This document shows positions 52,138-61,437 of a DNA stretch of 64,000 nucleotides, piece after piece. The translations under genes were made by a program, and so were the position numbers. The stretch comes from an uncultured bacterium (GTDB lineage Bacteria > Verrucomicrobiota > Lentisphaeria > Victivallales > UBA1829). Every line of letters begins with the position of its first letter. The stretch's first letter is position 1. The notes under the pieces are model-generated. The model was given only the letters and a program-made list of their open reading frames with translations, was not told the origin of the DNA and did no database searches. The DNA is taken from positions 25,271 through 89,270 of the forward strand of contig URNX01000009.1 in assembly GCA_900549415.1 (NCBI GenBank), read 5' to 3'.

Positions 52138-55100
52138 TTATTTCTCCTTGATTTTGATGATCATGTCGTTGGAATTGGCGCGCAGCGCCGGGGCATAAAC
52201 GCCGCGTCCCGTCGCGGGAAGGGCGGTGTAGGAGCCGTCAAACCGCGCGCGGATGCGGTAACGAACCGCGGAAACGCCGCGCGTCAGATTGCGCAGATAA
52301 AAATGCGGTCCCTCCGTCCGGAACTCCGCATAGATTGACGGGAAGTATGAAATATAGCCGCTCTTCGGATTCACATACTCAAAACCGGCGGGCAGGCAAT
52401 CCGCAAATTCAGTGTAGTCATAATCGTTTTTCGCGGACGGAATCAGTTCCACTTCCACAATGTCGCCAGGTTTGACGGATGAGAGATCGTTCAGCAGAAT
52501 CCTTTTTTCCGCCTCGCGGCGCACGGAGACAGACTGTCCAAAGCGGCCGGGAACAGTTCCGGCGTTCTGAGCCGGTTCAATCAGCCAGTAACGCCGCTGA
52601 AGGGTCAGCTCAAGCCCGGCGGCGGAAATGCGCGGTTCACGCGTGAAATACGAAAGCATTCCGTAATACATGACTGCTCCTTTTCCGGTACAGGATATCT
52701 CCACTTCGTGCGCGCCGGGAAGCAGCTGTTCCGCCGGAACAACCGCGCGGAAGTCGGTCTTCCAAAGATTCTCTTCCGTTATGCGGAACGAAGAAACCGT
52801 CACTCCGTCAATTTTGACGGACACTTCATTATCTGGCGTCCCCTCCCCCGAAATTTGAATGTAGCGGGCGAGCACCCCGACAGCTTCACCGAGAGCCCGC
52901 AGCGATGTACGCGACGGAGCGTTGCGCAGGTTGATCGTCAGATAACGCGCCACAGCTTCCGTCAGACGGCTCTCCGGTTCCGTGCGCAGCAGGAGTTCAA
53001 GATATGCCGTCTGAGTTGCCGTATCGTTTCCGCACCAGCTGAAACGCCAGGCAGACGGAATATTCAGATACGCGGTTCCCGTCTGTTCCTCCTGTTTCAG
53101 CAAACCGGACAGCTCCTTCAAAACCGTTTTCTGTTCCGGCGAACCATCCTTGAGCGCGAGCCCCAGAGTAGCCAGACCAAGCGGAGAAAGCTGTTCCCGC
53201 TCCTTAAAGACCAGTTTTTCAAGAGCCTCAGAACGCTTTCCCGCGCGTGCCAAAGTGCGCAGCACCAGAGCATCGGAATTTCCGCAGACAAACTTGCGGG
53301 AGGCGGCACGGCTTCTCGCTTCAGCTTCGAGCCATGCAATGCCGCGCGAAAGAACACGGGCATCAACCTCCCCGCGTCCCATCTCTTTCGCATCGAGCAG
53401 GGCGTTGACAACCGCGGCCGTAGTATCCGGCCAGGAGCGTTCGCCGTAACCGCTGAACCAGCCCCAGCCGCCGTCGGAGTTCACCATTCCCTGAATCATT
53501 TTGAGGGAAGATGCAATCACACGCTCCATATTTTTTTCCAGACTGACGTTTTTTGCAGAAGAACGGTAACTCTTGTAAAGTTCCTTCCGTACATCCGCAC
53601 GGCGGAGCGCTGTTTCAAGTGGAATATTTATTCCCCGCAATGCATATGCCGCCTTCAAAGCAGGCAGGAAACGGGTGACAACACCGAAAACATCTTCCGA
53701 TTTATCCGTCAAAAGTGACGGAAGCAGATCAATCACTGCCGTTGCCGCTCCGGGAGCAAAATCAATTGCAAGCTCAGCTCCTCCGCGAATCTCCGAAGGA
53801 ACAGTGCAGTGGATCGTCGCGATCTGATTCTGAATCCGTCCGGCAAATGGCACATGCTTCTGAATGCCGCGAACCTTCACCGGAAGCGAAAGAGAAACAC
53901 CATCCGCCAGTTTGCCGTCAATGCGGACTGCCAGGGTCGGTTTCACCATTCCTTCCTGCTCCGCACGGATATGGAACGGCAGAGTCACCGATACATCCGG
54001 TTCGATTATGACGGTTCGGCTCTTGGAAATGACGGATACCTCTTTTTCAGGAACTGTGAGTTCAACTTTTACGCGGACCGGCCGTTTCGAGTAGTTGTGA
54101 ACCACCGCAAGAGCATCCGCTGTATCACCTTCCGTCAAAAATGACGGCATTTCAAGACGCGCGATAATCTCTTTGGAAACCACAAATTCCGCCCTCGCCT
54201 CGCCGACACTGGTACGGCTGCCGATGCTCCATGCGCGAACCACCCACGTCGTCAGATTGTCCGGAACCGGAACCATCACGCGAACACGCCCGTCACTGTC
54301 GAACTCGTGCTGCCCGATCCAGAAAATGCTGTCAGCAAAATCGGAACGGATAAACGCCTCATCCGCTTCCGCCCCCGCACCCATGCCTTCCGGAGCCATT
54401 GCCGCCGAAGCCGCTTTTGATTTATACAGAACTCTGTTCGACCTCAACATTCCGGGACTCATATCAGAATAGGCAACGGGACTTCCAAAGCCGTAAAATC
54501 TCTGCATTGCATCTTTGGAGTAAGGCCATGAATCTGCAAGAATTCCACTCTGCAGGTTCAAATAGAAAAACCGTTTCCAGCTCCAGAAGAACTGCTGAAT
54601 CGAGGGAATGTTGTTCCCCGCAACCGCCTCCAGGGACTTGTCATAAACCGTCAGAGCGAACACCCCGGAAACAGGCTTTCCGTTCAGATCCGTTATCGTC
54701 AGATCCACCGGAACCGTGGAGCGCGGACGCGACGGCTGTTTCGGAACATCCAGTCTCACATTCAGCATGCGCTTTTCCGGCGGAATGCAGATCTGTTTCG
54801 TCACATGATGCACCGTGCCGTTGCGAATAGTTGCTGCAGCAGCGAAAATGTTCGGCTGATCCGCTTCCGTAACTTTGTGCGTCACAAGCGCGGAATAATC
54901 TTTCAGTTTCAAATGACGCATTGTTCCGCCAAGACAGAGATAAACATCGGCATCCGGACGGTTGGCGGAAATCAGAATCTTCACAGTTTCGCCGGGCTGA
55001 TACATCGGCTTGTCGAGTGATATTTCTATCGGCAGCTCGGAGAACATGCCGTCAGCGCCGTTATCTTCCGTAATACGGATAATGCACGCGGCGGAGTCTT

Positions 55101-57843
55101 CCCAGCCATCCTTTCCGCGGAACTCAGCAACTGCGCGGTAAACACCCGCACGGTTCGTCACAAATGACGGATTTTCACCATTCTTGAACGGAATTGAGCG
55201 TAATACAGGTCCGTCATTTTCATATTTCAGGTCGTCAGACAACTTTGCGCGGTACAGCCGGATCAGACCCGTACCCTCCACAGGCTTTCCGTTCGGATCG
55301 ACGGCCTCCACTTTCAGAGTTGTCACTTCATTCGGCCGGCGGAAACCGTTGACCGCATAAATAAAGAGCTCAAACGGCTTTGCCGCCGCAATCAGCGAAC
55401 CGGAAGCGGAAATGACCTTGCGGGAGGAATCCGTAACTTCCGCCTTGATGCTGTAACGGTAATTCCGCTCTTTCCGGTCTGCGGAAAGCTTCGTCGGAAT
55501 GCGGATGGAGAATGTCCCGTCAGCAGCAGTCTTTCCGGAAAATTCCGTTACAACCTCCCGGTCGGAATACCACGGGAAACATTTCCAAGTGTAACAGGTT
55601 GACGGCAGTTCACAGCCGTTGCCGTAAAGCCAGGAAAACGGGGAAACAAGCGGAATGTAGCTTCCGGAAACCTCGCGGATCACCGTTCCCCTCACCTCCG
55701 CCCCGGAAACGGGTGCACCGAAATAATAATCCGCATGAAGCGCAGCCGTCACTGTTTCGCCAAGACGGACCGGTTTTGACGGGATATCAAGCTTCACCTC
55801 GTACTCCGGCTTCTTATACTCTTCCACACGGAATGCAATGCTGCCGAACTTCTCCGCTCCAATGCTGTAATGACCGAGCGCCGCCTCTTCCGGAAGCGTG
55901 AATCTTCCGGAAAACGCTCCCGTTTCGGGGCTGACAGGCATTTTTGATGTATAGAGAATCTTTCCACGCGGTTCACGAACCTTAACCGTCACAAATGACG
56001 GATATTTTTCCGTCATTTGCGTGTAGGAGGCAAGACGGATAAAGCCGGAAAATTTCACCTTATCTCCCGGCTTGTAAACCGGACGGTCGGTCAGCATGAA
56101 TGCGCGTGAACGTTCATAAACGCCCGGATTTCTGCCTGAAGCCGGACTCCATCCGCTGTAAAACGCATATTTCCCGTTGAACTCCGCAAACGCCCAGAAG
56201 TTATTCATTTTCTTTTCCTGCGGCAAATCCACCGATCCGTCATTTGCGGAAATGACGGACAAATTCTTCGTCACAATCCGGACACGTCCGTGTTTTTCCA
56301 TTTCCTCCGGATTCCGCGAATAGATATTGCGGAAAAACCGGAAGTCAACCTTTTTTCCCGTAATCGGTGCGCCGTCCGATGCGCGGTTCAAAAGCAGTTT
56401 CGGAGCCAGCAGGTTTGAACTGGTGAGGGTAAACATGTAATCCGTCATCCAGACAATGATCTGACTGGTATTGCCGTTTTCGAGCGCAACGGTGACAAGC
56501 CACGCTCCGGCGTTTTTCAGCGGCAGCGCAATCTTTGTCTCCGTTTCCGCATGGCGCGGTAGAGGATTGAGTTTCAGCGGAATCTTCGCAATCACAGGTC
56601 CGAGTGAACCGGAATATTCCTTCAGAAGATGCGGAACCGGAAGCGAATAAAGATCATAAACCTCGTTTTTCTGCGGTTTTGAATGTGCGGCAAGCAAGGT
56701 TTTCATCAGTTTGGCTTCATCAATACGCTGAATCGAAACCGTGCCGGCTCTGGCGTTACGGAAACAGAATTTGAGTTCAGGTTCCGTCCCTGCGGGAAGA
56801 ATGCGGAGCGGCTCAAGCGAACCGAAATTGCCGGAAATCTGCCGCACAAGCTCCTTCTCTCCGGCGCGGCGCGCCATCTCCAGAGCCTTCTCCATCTGTC
56901 CGCGTCCGAGGTAAATATTCGCGAGAGTCCGCCAATCCTTCAACTCCTTGTAGAGCAAAATAAAATTGTGTTCATCCGGCATCCGGAAACGCATGATTCC
57001 ATTGGCAAGCTGTGCAATCGTTTCGGAATCGGAAAGAGTTTCAAGAACACGGCGGCTTTCCGCGTCGTTCCGTTCCACCTGGAACTGACGGGCAAGAAAA
57101 TCAGCGTAAATTCTGTCAGCTTCAATGTTTTTCCGGTCATGCGCGAGCTTGCGGAAAAACTGAAAACGTTCCCCGTCATTTGCCGCATCATCATACGATT
57201 TCGGCGTATTGTAAAAAACCGGAAGACCGTTTTTGCCAACCGGCGGACGGGAAAAGGAAGAATCTTTCCACATATTCTCTTCGTAATCGGGCAGCGAATT
57301 GAGCGCCGTCTTCTGCTGAAGTTTCCATGAATTGGAATCATTCCGTCCGGTAAACCAAAGCGCGGCGAATTTCGCGTAGAATTCCGCCGGGAGCGCATCC
57401 GGATTTTTGCGGTAAAGGTGATCGAACAGGCGCAGCAGCCGGACGCGGTCGCGCTCCGCGCAATTCAAAAACACACCGTATCCGCCGCGGTTGTTTCCGC
57501 GCGTAAAACTTTCACCGATGCGGTATCCGTAACTGGGAATCACATTCGATTTATCGTACAGGGCAAGAACAACCGGCACGCTCTCCGCGTACTTTGTCCG
57601 CACCAGTTCCAGCAGAAAATCAAACTCCTCCGGCTCATTCATCCGGGAAAGCCGCTGAAGCGCGGATACGAGGTTTTCCGCATTCTGTTTTTCCGTTGCT
57701 CCCGGAGGCGGATTCTGAAGAAGTTTTTTGTAATACGGGTAATTTTCCGTTCCGCTTTCCGCCACAACCGGCTTGATTACCGGAATATTCAAAGCGTGAA
57801 CACTTAAAGCCAAAGGGAAAAGCAACGCCAGCAGATATTTCAT
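52138..57843 (-). CDS. Alpha-2-macroglobulin family protein, without thioester
   Basis: 1901 aa. Signal peptide M-K-Y-L-L-A-L-L-F-P-L-A-L-S-V-H-A without a lipobox Cys, so probably soluble in the periplasm. The N-terminal ~400 residues are helical and repeat-like. MG2 is marked by L-T-D-R-P-V-Y-K-P-G-D-K-V-K-F near residue 590. The A2M domain is marked by D-F-A-D-S-I-F-W and L-T-T-W-V-V-R-A-W near 1165-1220. The TED domain has G-W-G-W-F-S-G-Y but no C-G/L-E-Q thioester. It thus resembles E. coli YfaS/MagD rather than YfhM. Bacterial A2Ms trap host or competitor proteases; without a thioester, trapping must be non-covalent. GGAGG before the ATG. Confidence 0.9.
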   Translation of the reverse strand: MKYLLALLFPLALSVHALNIPVIKPVVAESGTENYPYYKKLLQNPPPGATEKQNAENLVSALQRLSRMNEPEEFDFLLELVRTKYAESVPVVLALYDKSNVIPSYGYRIGESFTRGNNRGGYGVFLNCAERDRVRLLRLFDHLYRKNPDALPAEFYAKFAALWFTGRNDSNSWKLQQKTALNSLPDYEENMWKDSSFSRPPVGKNGLPVFYNTPKSYDDAANDGERFQFFRKLAHDRKNIEADRIYADFLARQFQVERNDAESRRVLETLSDSETIAQLANGIMRFRMPDEHNFILLYKELKDWRTLANIYLGRGQMEKALEMARRAGEKELVRQISGNFGSLEPLRILPAGTEPELKFCFRNARAGTVSIQRIDEAKLMKTLLAAHSKPQKNEVYDLYSLPVPHLLKEYSGSLGPVIAKIPLKLNPLPRHAETETKIALPLKNAGAWLVTVALENGNTSQIIVWMTDYMFTLTSSNLLAPKLLLNRASDGAPITGKKVDFRFFRNIYSRNPEEMEKHGRVRIVTKNLSVISANDGSVDLPQEKKMNNFWAFAEFNGKYAFYSGWSPASGRNPGVYERSRAFMLTDRPVYKPGDKVKFSGFIRLASYTQMTEKYPSFVTVKVREPRGKILYTSKMPVSPETGAFSGRFTLPEEAALGHYSIGAEKFGSIAFRVEEYKKPEYEVKLDIPSKPVRLGETVTAALHADYYFGAPVSGAEVRGTVIREVSGSYIPLVSPFSWLYGNGCELPSTCYTWKCFPWYSDREVVTEFSGKTAADGTFSIRIPTKLSADRKERNYRYSIKAEVTDSSRKVISASGSLIAAAKPFELFIYAVNGFRRPNEVTTLKVEAVDPNGKPVEGTGLIRLYRAKLSDDLKYENDGPVLRSIPFKNGENPSFVTNRAGVYRAVAEFRGKDGWEDSAACIIRITEDNGADGMFSELPIEISLDKPMYQPGETVKILISANRPDADVYLCLGGTMRHLKLKDYSALVTHKVTEADQPNIFAAAATIRNGTVHHVTKQICIPPEKRMLNVRLDVPKQPSRPRSTVPVDLTITDLNGKPVSGVFALTVYDKSLEAVAGNNIPSIQQFFWSWKRFFYLNLQSGILADSWPYSKDAMQRFYGFGSPVAYSDMSPGMLRSNRVLYKSKAASAAMAPEGMGAGAEADEAFIRSDFADSIFWIGQHEFDSDGRVRVMVPVPDNLTTWVVRAWSIGSRTSVGEARAEFVVSKEIIARLEMPSFLTEGDTADALAVVHNYSKRPVRVKVELTVPEKEVSVISKSRTVIIEPDVSVTLPFHIRAEQEGMVKPTLAVRIDGKLADGVSLSLPVKVRGIQKHVPFAGRIQNQIATIHCTVPSEIRGGAELAIDFAPGAATAVIDLLPSLLTDKSEDVFGVVTRFLPALKAAYALRGINIPLETALRRADVRKELYKSYRSSAKNVSLEKNMERVIASSLKMIQGMVNSDGGWGWFSGYGERSWPDTTAAVVNALLDAKEMGRGEVDARVLSRGIAWLEAEARSRAASRKFVCGNSDALVLRTLARAGKRSEALEKLVFKEREQLSPLGLATLGLALKDGSPEQKTVLKELSGLLKQEEQTGTAYLNIPSAWRFSWCGNDTATQTAYLELLLRTEPESRLTEAVARYLTINLRNAPSRTSLRALGEAVGVLARYIQISGEGTPDNEVSVKIDGVTVSSFRITEENLWKTDFRAVVPAEQLLPGAHEVEISCTGKGAVMYYGMLSYFTREPRISAAGLELTLQRRYWLIEPAQNAGTVPGRFGQSVSVRREAEKRILLNDLSSVKPGDIVEVELIPSAKNDYDYTEFADCLPAGFEYVNPKSGYISYFPSIYAEFRTEGPHFYLRNLTRGVSAVRYRIRARFDGSYTALPATGRGVYAPALRANSNDMIIKIKEK
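52804..56259. repeat. Dispersed inverted heptamers TCCGTCA-N4-TGACGGA in the A2M gene
   Basis: Pairs at 52804-52821, 53705-53722, 54131-54148, 55153-55170 and 55985-56002 all have a 4-nt A/T-rich centre (ATTT, AAAG, AAAA, CAAA, CAAA) and at most one arm mismatch each. A sixth pair, 56236-56259, has a 10-nt centre. Single copies occur at 54030, 55210 and 56009. Confidence 0.75.
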
Positions 57844-57910
57844 AAAAAAAGTTCCTCCGTATTTTTTATATACAGAGGAACTCTATCACGCTTTTCCGAA
57901 AAAGCAAGTG

Positions 57911-59527
57911 TTATTTTGCTTCCGGCTCAACTTCCACTTTTGCCGTTTCCGCTTTTTCCCCGACCTTGCCAAGATATTCGGGAAGATCGAGTCCGGCCAT
58001 ATTAGCCACATCATGCAGCGGCGGCAGGCTCTTGATCATGCCGCTGAGAAAATTGGAGGTGGCAGTCTTGCCGTCTTTGGAATTTCCGCCGTCCCAGACA
58101 GTGACCTTGTCGATCTTGATATTCTTGATTGCCTCGGCCTGGAGTTGGACAACCTGTTCGAGTTTTTCGATGATGAGCATCTTTGCCGCGGCGTCCGGAT
58201 CGTTTCCGCAGGCGGTGACGATCTGGTTGAAGCCCTCGCCTTTCGCCTTCAGGATGGCGAAATTACCTTTTGCTTCCGCTTCGAGCTTGAGATAAATCGC
58301 GTCGGCTTCACCTTTTGCTTCGCGGCGGAGCTTTTCGGCTTCCGCTTCAGCGCGGATGACGGTCTGTTCCTTCTCAATTTCAGTCTTGACGATGTCTTCC
58401 GCTTTCTGACGTTCCATTTCCATCTTGGCGCGGGCAACCTGAGCGGCAGTTTCAGCCTCAAAATCAGCCTGTTTGATCTTGGCTTCCGCTACGCGTTTTG
58501 CAACTTCTCCCAGACGGAACGCCTCCGCTTCCTGAGAGATTCGCGTGGCGTTGGACTTTGCAATTTCAATCGCGGAGAGGTTTTCGCCTTCGATTGCGCT
58601 GGCATCCGCCTGCTTCACGGCAATACGGCGGTCGCGGTCGGCATTCGCTTCACCGGTCTGCGCTTCCGCGTCGGCGAGACGGACGGCGATACGCCGTTCC
58701 TTGTCGGCATTCGCCTCACCTGTCTGTGCTTCCGCGTCGGCCTGCTTGATGGCGACGCGCCGTTCCTTGTCGGCGTTCGCTTCACCGGTCTGCGCTTCGG
58801 CTTCGGCGAGGGAGACGGCGATTCGCTGGGCTTTGCGCGCTTCGGCTTCACCGATTCCGCCCTTCCGTTCCTCTTCGGCAACATCGATACGCGCCTTGTT
58901 GATGGCTTCCGCCGTGGCGCGTTTTCCGATGGCGTCAATGTACCCGCTCTCATCGGTGATGTCGGTGATATTGACGTTCAGGAGCTGGAGACCGAGCTTG
59001 TTGAGTTCTTCCGCGACGTTCTGTTCGATGTTGCGGAGGAAGGTTTCGCGGTCGGCGTTGATCTGTTCGATCGTCATGGAGGCGATCACCAGACGGAGCT
59101 GACCGAAGATAATATCCTTTGCGAGATCCGCAATCTCCTCCTGCGAGATTCCGAGCAGACGGTTTGCCGCGTTGCCCATCAGGGAGTTATCCGTGCTCAC
59201 GCCGACCGTGAAGACCGACGGCACGTTGATTCGGATGTTCTGCATGCAGAGGGCGTTGGTCAGATTGACTTCAATCTGCAGCGGACGCAGGGAAAGGAAT
59301 CCGTAATCCTGAATCACCGGCCAGATGAACGCCGCGCCGCCGTGAATACACCGCGCCGCCTTGTCGCCCTTCGTCTTACCGAAAATGACGAGCACCTGAT
59401 CCGACGGACACTTTTTATAGCGCGCCGCAATGCCGATCAGGACGATGAAGAGGATGAAAAGCAGAAAAATCGTGACGAGGATGCCCCCCGCCAGGAAACC
59501 GCCGGACGATGCAAGAATCAAATTCAT
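57911..59527 (-). CDS. Flotillin-like SPFH-domain protein
   Basis: 538 aa. An N-terminal membrane segment (residues ~8-33) is followed by the SPFH/band-7 domain (about 40-220, with L-V-I-F-G-K-T and N-I-T-D-I-T-D-E). A long Ala/Glu-rich coiled coil (about 220-450) contains 22-residue tandem repeats of A-E-A-Q-T-G-E-A-N-A-D, and a C-terminal region (G-N-D-P-D-A-A-A-K-M) matches the flotillin oligomerisation part. Flotillins scaffold membrane microdomains. The repeat number may vary between strains. TTGAAA-N17-TATATG lies upstream on the minus strand. Confidence 0.92.
   Translation of the reverse strand: MNLILASSGGFLAGGILVTIFLLFILFIVLIGIAARYKKCPSDQVLVIFGKTKGDKAARCIHGGAAFIWPVIQDYGFLSLRPLQIEVNLTNALCMQNIRINVPSVFTVGVSTDNSLMGNAANRLLGISQEEIADLAKDIIFGQLRLVIASMTIEQINADRETFLRNIEQNVAEELNKLGLQLLNVNITDITDESGYIDAIGKRATAEAINKARIDVAEEERKGGIGEAEARKAQRIAVSLAEAEAQTGEANADKERRVAIKQADAEAQTGEANADKERRIAVRLADAEAQTGEANADRDRRIAVKQADASAIEGENLSAIEIAKSNATRISQEAEAFRLGEVAKRVAEAKIKQADFEAETAAQVARAKMEMERQKAEDIVKTEIEKEQTVIRAEAEAEKLRREAKGEADAIYLKLEAEAKGNFAILKAKGEGFNQIVTACGNDPDAAAKMLIIEKLEQVVQLQAEAIKNIKIDKVTVWDGGNSKDGKTATSNFLSGMIKSLPPLHDVANMAGLDLPEYLGKVGEKAETAKVEVEPEAK
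58604..58822. repeat. 66-bp tandem repeat inside the flotillin gene
   Basis: Copies start in register at 58641, 58707 and 58773 (each 66 bp apart), encoding A-D-A-E-A-Q-T-G-E-A-N-A-D-x-x-R-R-x-A-V. About three full copies and degenerate edges. Confidence 0.85.
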
Positions 59528-59559
59528 GGATACAACTCTCCTTTTCTGTTTTTTCGATA

Positions 59560-59588
59560 CATATAATCACAGAAAACAGATTTTTCAA
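59560..59588 (-). promoter_or_regulatory. Probable flotillin promoter
   Basis: Minus strand TTGAAA (59588-59583), 17-bp spacer, TATATG (59565-59560), 32 bp before the ATG at 59527. The rest of the 59528-59853 gap holds the promoter below and nothing else I recognise. Confidence 0.5.
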
Positions 59589-59735
59589 GCGGCGTTTCAT
59601 ATTTTATGCAAATATTTTTTCGCGACCGGATGTTGCCGGACAGCCCTCCGGAAAGCGGCTCAGCGCAAATCCGGATTTTCTTCAGGAAAAAACTTCTTAT
59701 ACTGAAAAAGTTAAAGAAAAAATTCAGTAAACTGT

Positions 59736-59763
59736 TTGACTTTTCAAAATTAGACTGTATCTT
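59736..59763 (+). promoter_or_regulatory. Probable promoter of the 59854 gene pair
   Basis: TTGACT, 16-bp spacer, TATCTT, about 90 bp upstream of the GTG start at 59854. Confidence 0.45.
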
Positions 59764-59853
59764 TCCTGTGAGCTGAAATCGACTGCAATTTCAGAAACAA
59801 TAAAATCCTCCGGGAAACGTTATATGTGCAGCAACCAAAAACGGAGGATAACG

Positions 59854-60453
59854 GTGAAAAGAAGAATGTTTTTTACTCTGACAGAGCTCCTGACGGCCAT
59901 CGGGGTCATCGCCTTGCTGGCCGCTCTTTTGCTGCCCGCATTGAACAAGGCCCGCGAAAAAGCAAACAGCATCAGCTGCAGAAGCAATTTGCGGCAGATC
60001 GGCATTGCGTTCAAGTCGTATTCCAACGACTTCCAGCGCATTCCGCGCGTCTGCATCATGCCCTCGAAACGTTCCGCCGCACAGGCGACCCCGGGCTCGG
60101 AGGAATACGAACCGAGCATCGCGGAACTGCTCGAAAATGAACTGCCGAAAGGCAGCCGTGTCTTCCGCTGCCCCTCCGACCGCGGCGCATCCGAGGATGT
60201 AATCGGCAAGTTCACAAATGAGGAAGACGACGACAAGCTCACCGAGATAGAGAAAAGCAATTACGTTTCCGACGGCAAGACCGACTTCGAGCGCGAAGGC
60301 TCCAGCTATGAATTCAACTCCTTCATGCGGCGCGTCACCGACCGCACCCGCGCCATGCTCATGCACGACTACCGCCCGTACCACGGGCTCGCCGGAAAAT
60401 CCGGTTCCTGCAACTACCTTTTCGCCGACGGTCACGTCGGTGATATGATATGA
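59854..60453 (+). CDS. Type II pseudopilin-like protein, divergent
   Basis: 199 aa from a GTG start with GGAGG 6 nt upstream (the earlier ATG at 59824 has no such site). Leader V-K-R-R-M-F, then [31 protein letters not shown]-terminal N-Y-L-F-A-D-G-H remains, but the His lies 14 residues before DG, so the H-X9-DG motif is not met. No regulator or glycosidase is adjacent; its partner is the membrane coiled-coil gene, overlapped by 4 bp of potential start codon. It is a different subtype from the cassette pseudopilins. Confidence 0.85.
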   Translation: MKRRMFFTLTELLTAIGVIALLAALLLPALNKAREKANSISCRSNLRQIGIAFKSYSNDFQRIPRVCIMPSKRSAAQATPGSEEYEPSIAELLENELPKGSRVFRCPSDRGASEDVIGKFTNEEDDDKLTEIEKSNYVSDGKTDFEREGSSYEFNSFMRRVTDRTRAMLMHDYRPYHGLAGKSGSCNYLFADGHVGDMI

Positions 60454-60464
60454 GGAGGCGCATC

Positions 60465-61109
60465 ATGACCGGAATGTTCAAAAGCTGGAAATTCTATGCA
60501 ATTGTTGCGCTGCTCCTCTGCGGACTCGTCACAACCTATGCAGTCACCCGAAAACCGCGCCCGAAATCGGATAAACCGGAAGACATTGCAAGATTCGTGG
60601 CGTCCGACGGTTTCAAAAAACTCTCCGATGACGAGCAGAAAGCGTATATGCGCCAAATGCGTCCACCGCGCGGCGCAAACCGCGAGGACATGCGAAAACG
60701 CATGGATTCCCTCACAGAAGCGGAACGGCAGGCCATGTTCAGGAACATGCATGAACTGCGCGAAAGAGAACGGATCGCGGAACTGAAAAAATACTTTGCT
60801 CTCTCCAAAGCGGAGCGCGAAAAATATCTCGATGAAAAAATTGCGGAAGAAGACCGCCGTTTTGCCGAGTTTGAAAAACGCATGGCTCAGCATCGCGCAC
60901 AGGCGGCTCAAAACGCCAAGAACGGCGAACAGCCGCAGCGTCCGCCCCGTCCGTCAGAAGCCCAGCGCGCCGCCTTCATGAAGGAGCGGATTGAGACCAC
61001 GCCTCCGGAAGTCCGTGCTGCACGTCAGCAATTTCATAAAGATATGCAGGCGCGCAGAAAAGCGACTGGAAAAGAGAGGAAGCGTCCACAGCGCCCGCCG
61101 CGCGGATAA
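60465..61109 (+). CDS. Membrane-anchored coiled-coil protein of unknown function
   Basis: 214 aa. I chose the ATG at 60465, which GAGGAGG precedes by 6 nt, rather than the overlapping ATG at 60450. One transmembrane helix at residues ~5-25 (F-Y-A-I-V-A-L-L-L-C-G-L-V) is followed by a long, highly charged, Arg/Glu-rich helix and Pro-rich ends (Q-R-P-P-R-P, Q-R-P-P-R-G). The style recalls DUF3106-like or heavy-metal-sensor-like periplasmic coiled coils, but no family is certain. Coupled to the pseudopilin gene upstream. Confidence 0.72.
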   Translation: MTGMFKSWKFYAIVALLLCGLVTTYAVTRKPRPKSDKPEDIARFVASDGFKKLSDDEQKAYMRQMRPPRGANREDMRKRMDSLTEAERQAMFRNMHELRERERIAELKKYFALSKAEREKYLDEKIAEEDRRFAEFEKRMAQHRAQAAQNAKNGEQPQRPPRPSEAQRAAFMKERIETTPPEVRAARQQFHKDMQARRKATGKERKRPQRPPRG

Positions 61110-61132
61110 AAAAGGTTCTTTGAAAAAACGGG

Positions 61133-61150
61133 TGCCCGGACAACCGGGCA
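61133..61150 (+). terminator. Rho-independent terminator
   Basis: TGCCCGG, loop ACAA, CCGGGCA, then TTTTAT. Ends the pseudopilin/coiled-coil pair. Confidence 0.75.
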
Positions 61151-61389
61151 TTTTATCTGAATTAGGACAGAGAAAATCCGGCTGCCGCGGTGACCGGCGG
61201 AAGAAATTCCGTCAGTTGCCGGGCGCCTATTTAATTTGTTCTGAAAGAAAAAATGAAATCCGAACGACCGCAGCTCCGGGGATGAGTGTTTAGAAAGAAT
61301 TCACGAATGTTATGGCATCCGCCGGAGAACGGAAGGACGGCGATTATTTTTTTGCAGATAAAATGCTCCGGTCCCGGGTGCTCTTTTTC
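61151..61389. other. Intergenic stretch between two terminators
   Basis: No convincing gene. The DNA holds T- and A-rich runs, one TCCGTCA (61208) and short GC stems, and ends in the strong hairpin at 61390. A short RNA ending there is possible, but I see no clear promoter. Confidence 0.35.
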
Positions 61390-61437
61390 GCGGAGATGCA
61401 TGATCCGAACACTCATGCATCTCCGCTTTTTTATTTT
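61390..61437 (+). terminator. Strong terminator hairpin, plus-strand polarity
   Basis: GCGGAGATGCATGA and TCATGCATCTCCGC form a perfect 14-bp stem with a 9-nt loop, followed by TTTTTTATTTT. The T-run is on the plus strand, yet no plus-strand gene ends here. It abuts the stop of the J-domain gene on the minus strand. Confidence 0.75.

Noticed and set aside
57908..59566. Long plus-strand open frame (552 codons) opposite the flotillin gene
   Set aside because: Mirror of the repetitive Ala/Glu coding strand; Phe- and Arg-rich nonsense product with no motif.
59824..59853. Upstream ATG at 59824 as the start of the last pseudopilin
   Set aside because: It lacks a ribosome-binding site, while GGAGG fits the GTG at 59854 and gives a standard short basic leader.
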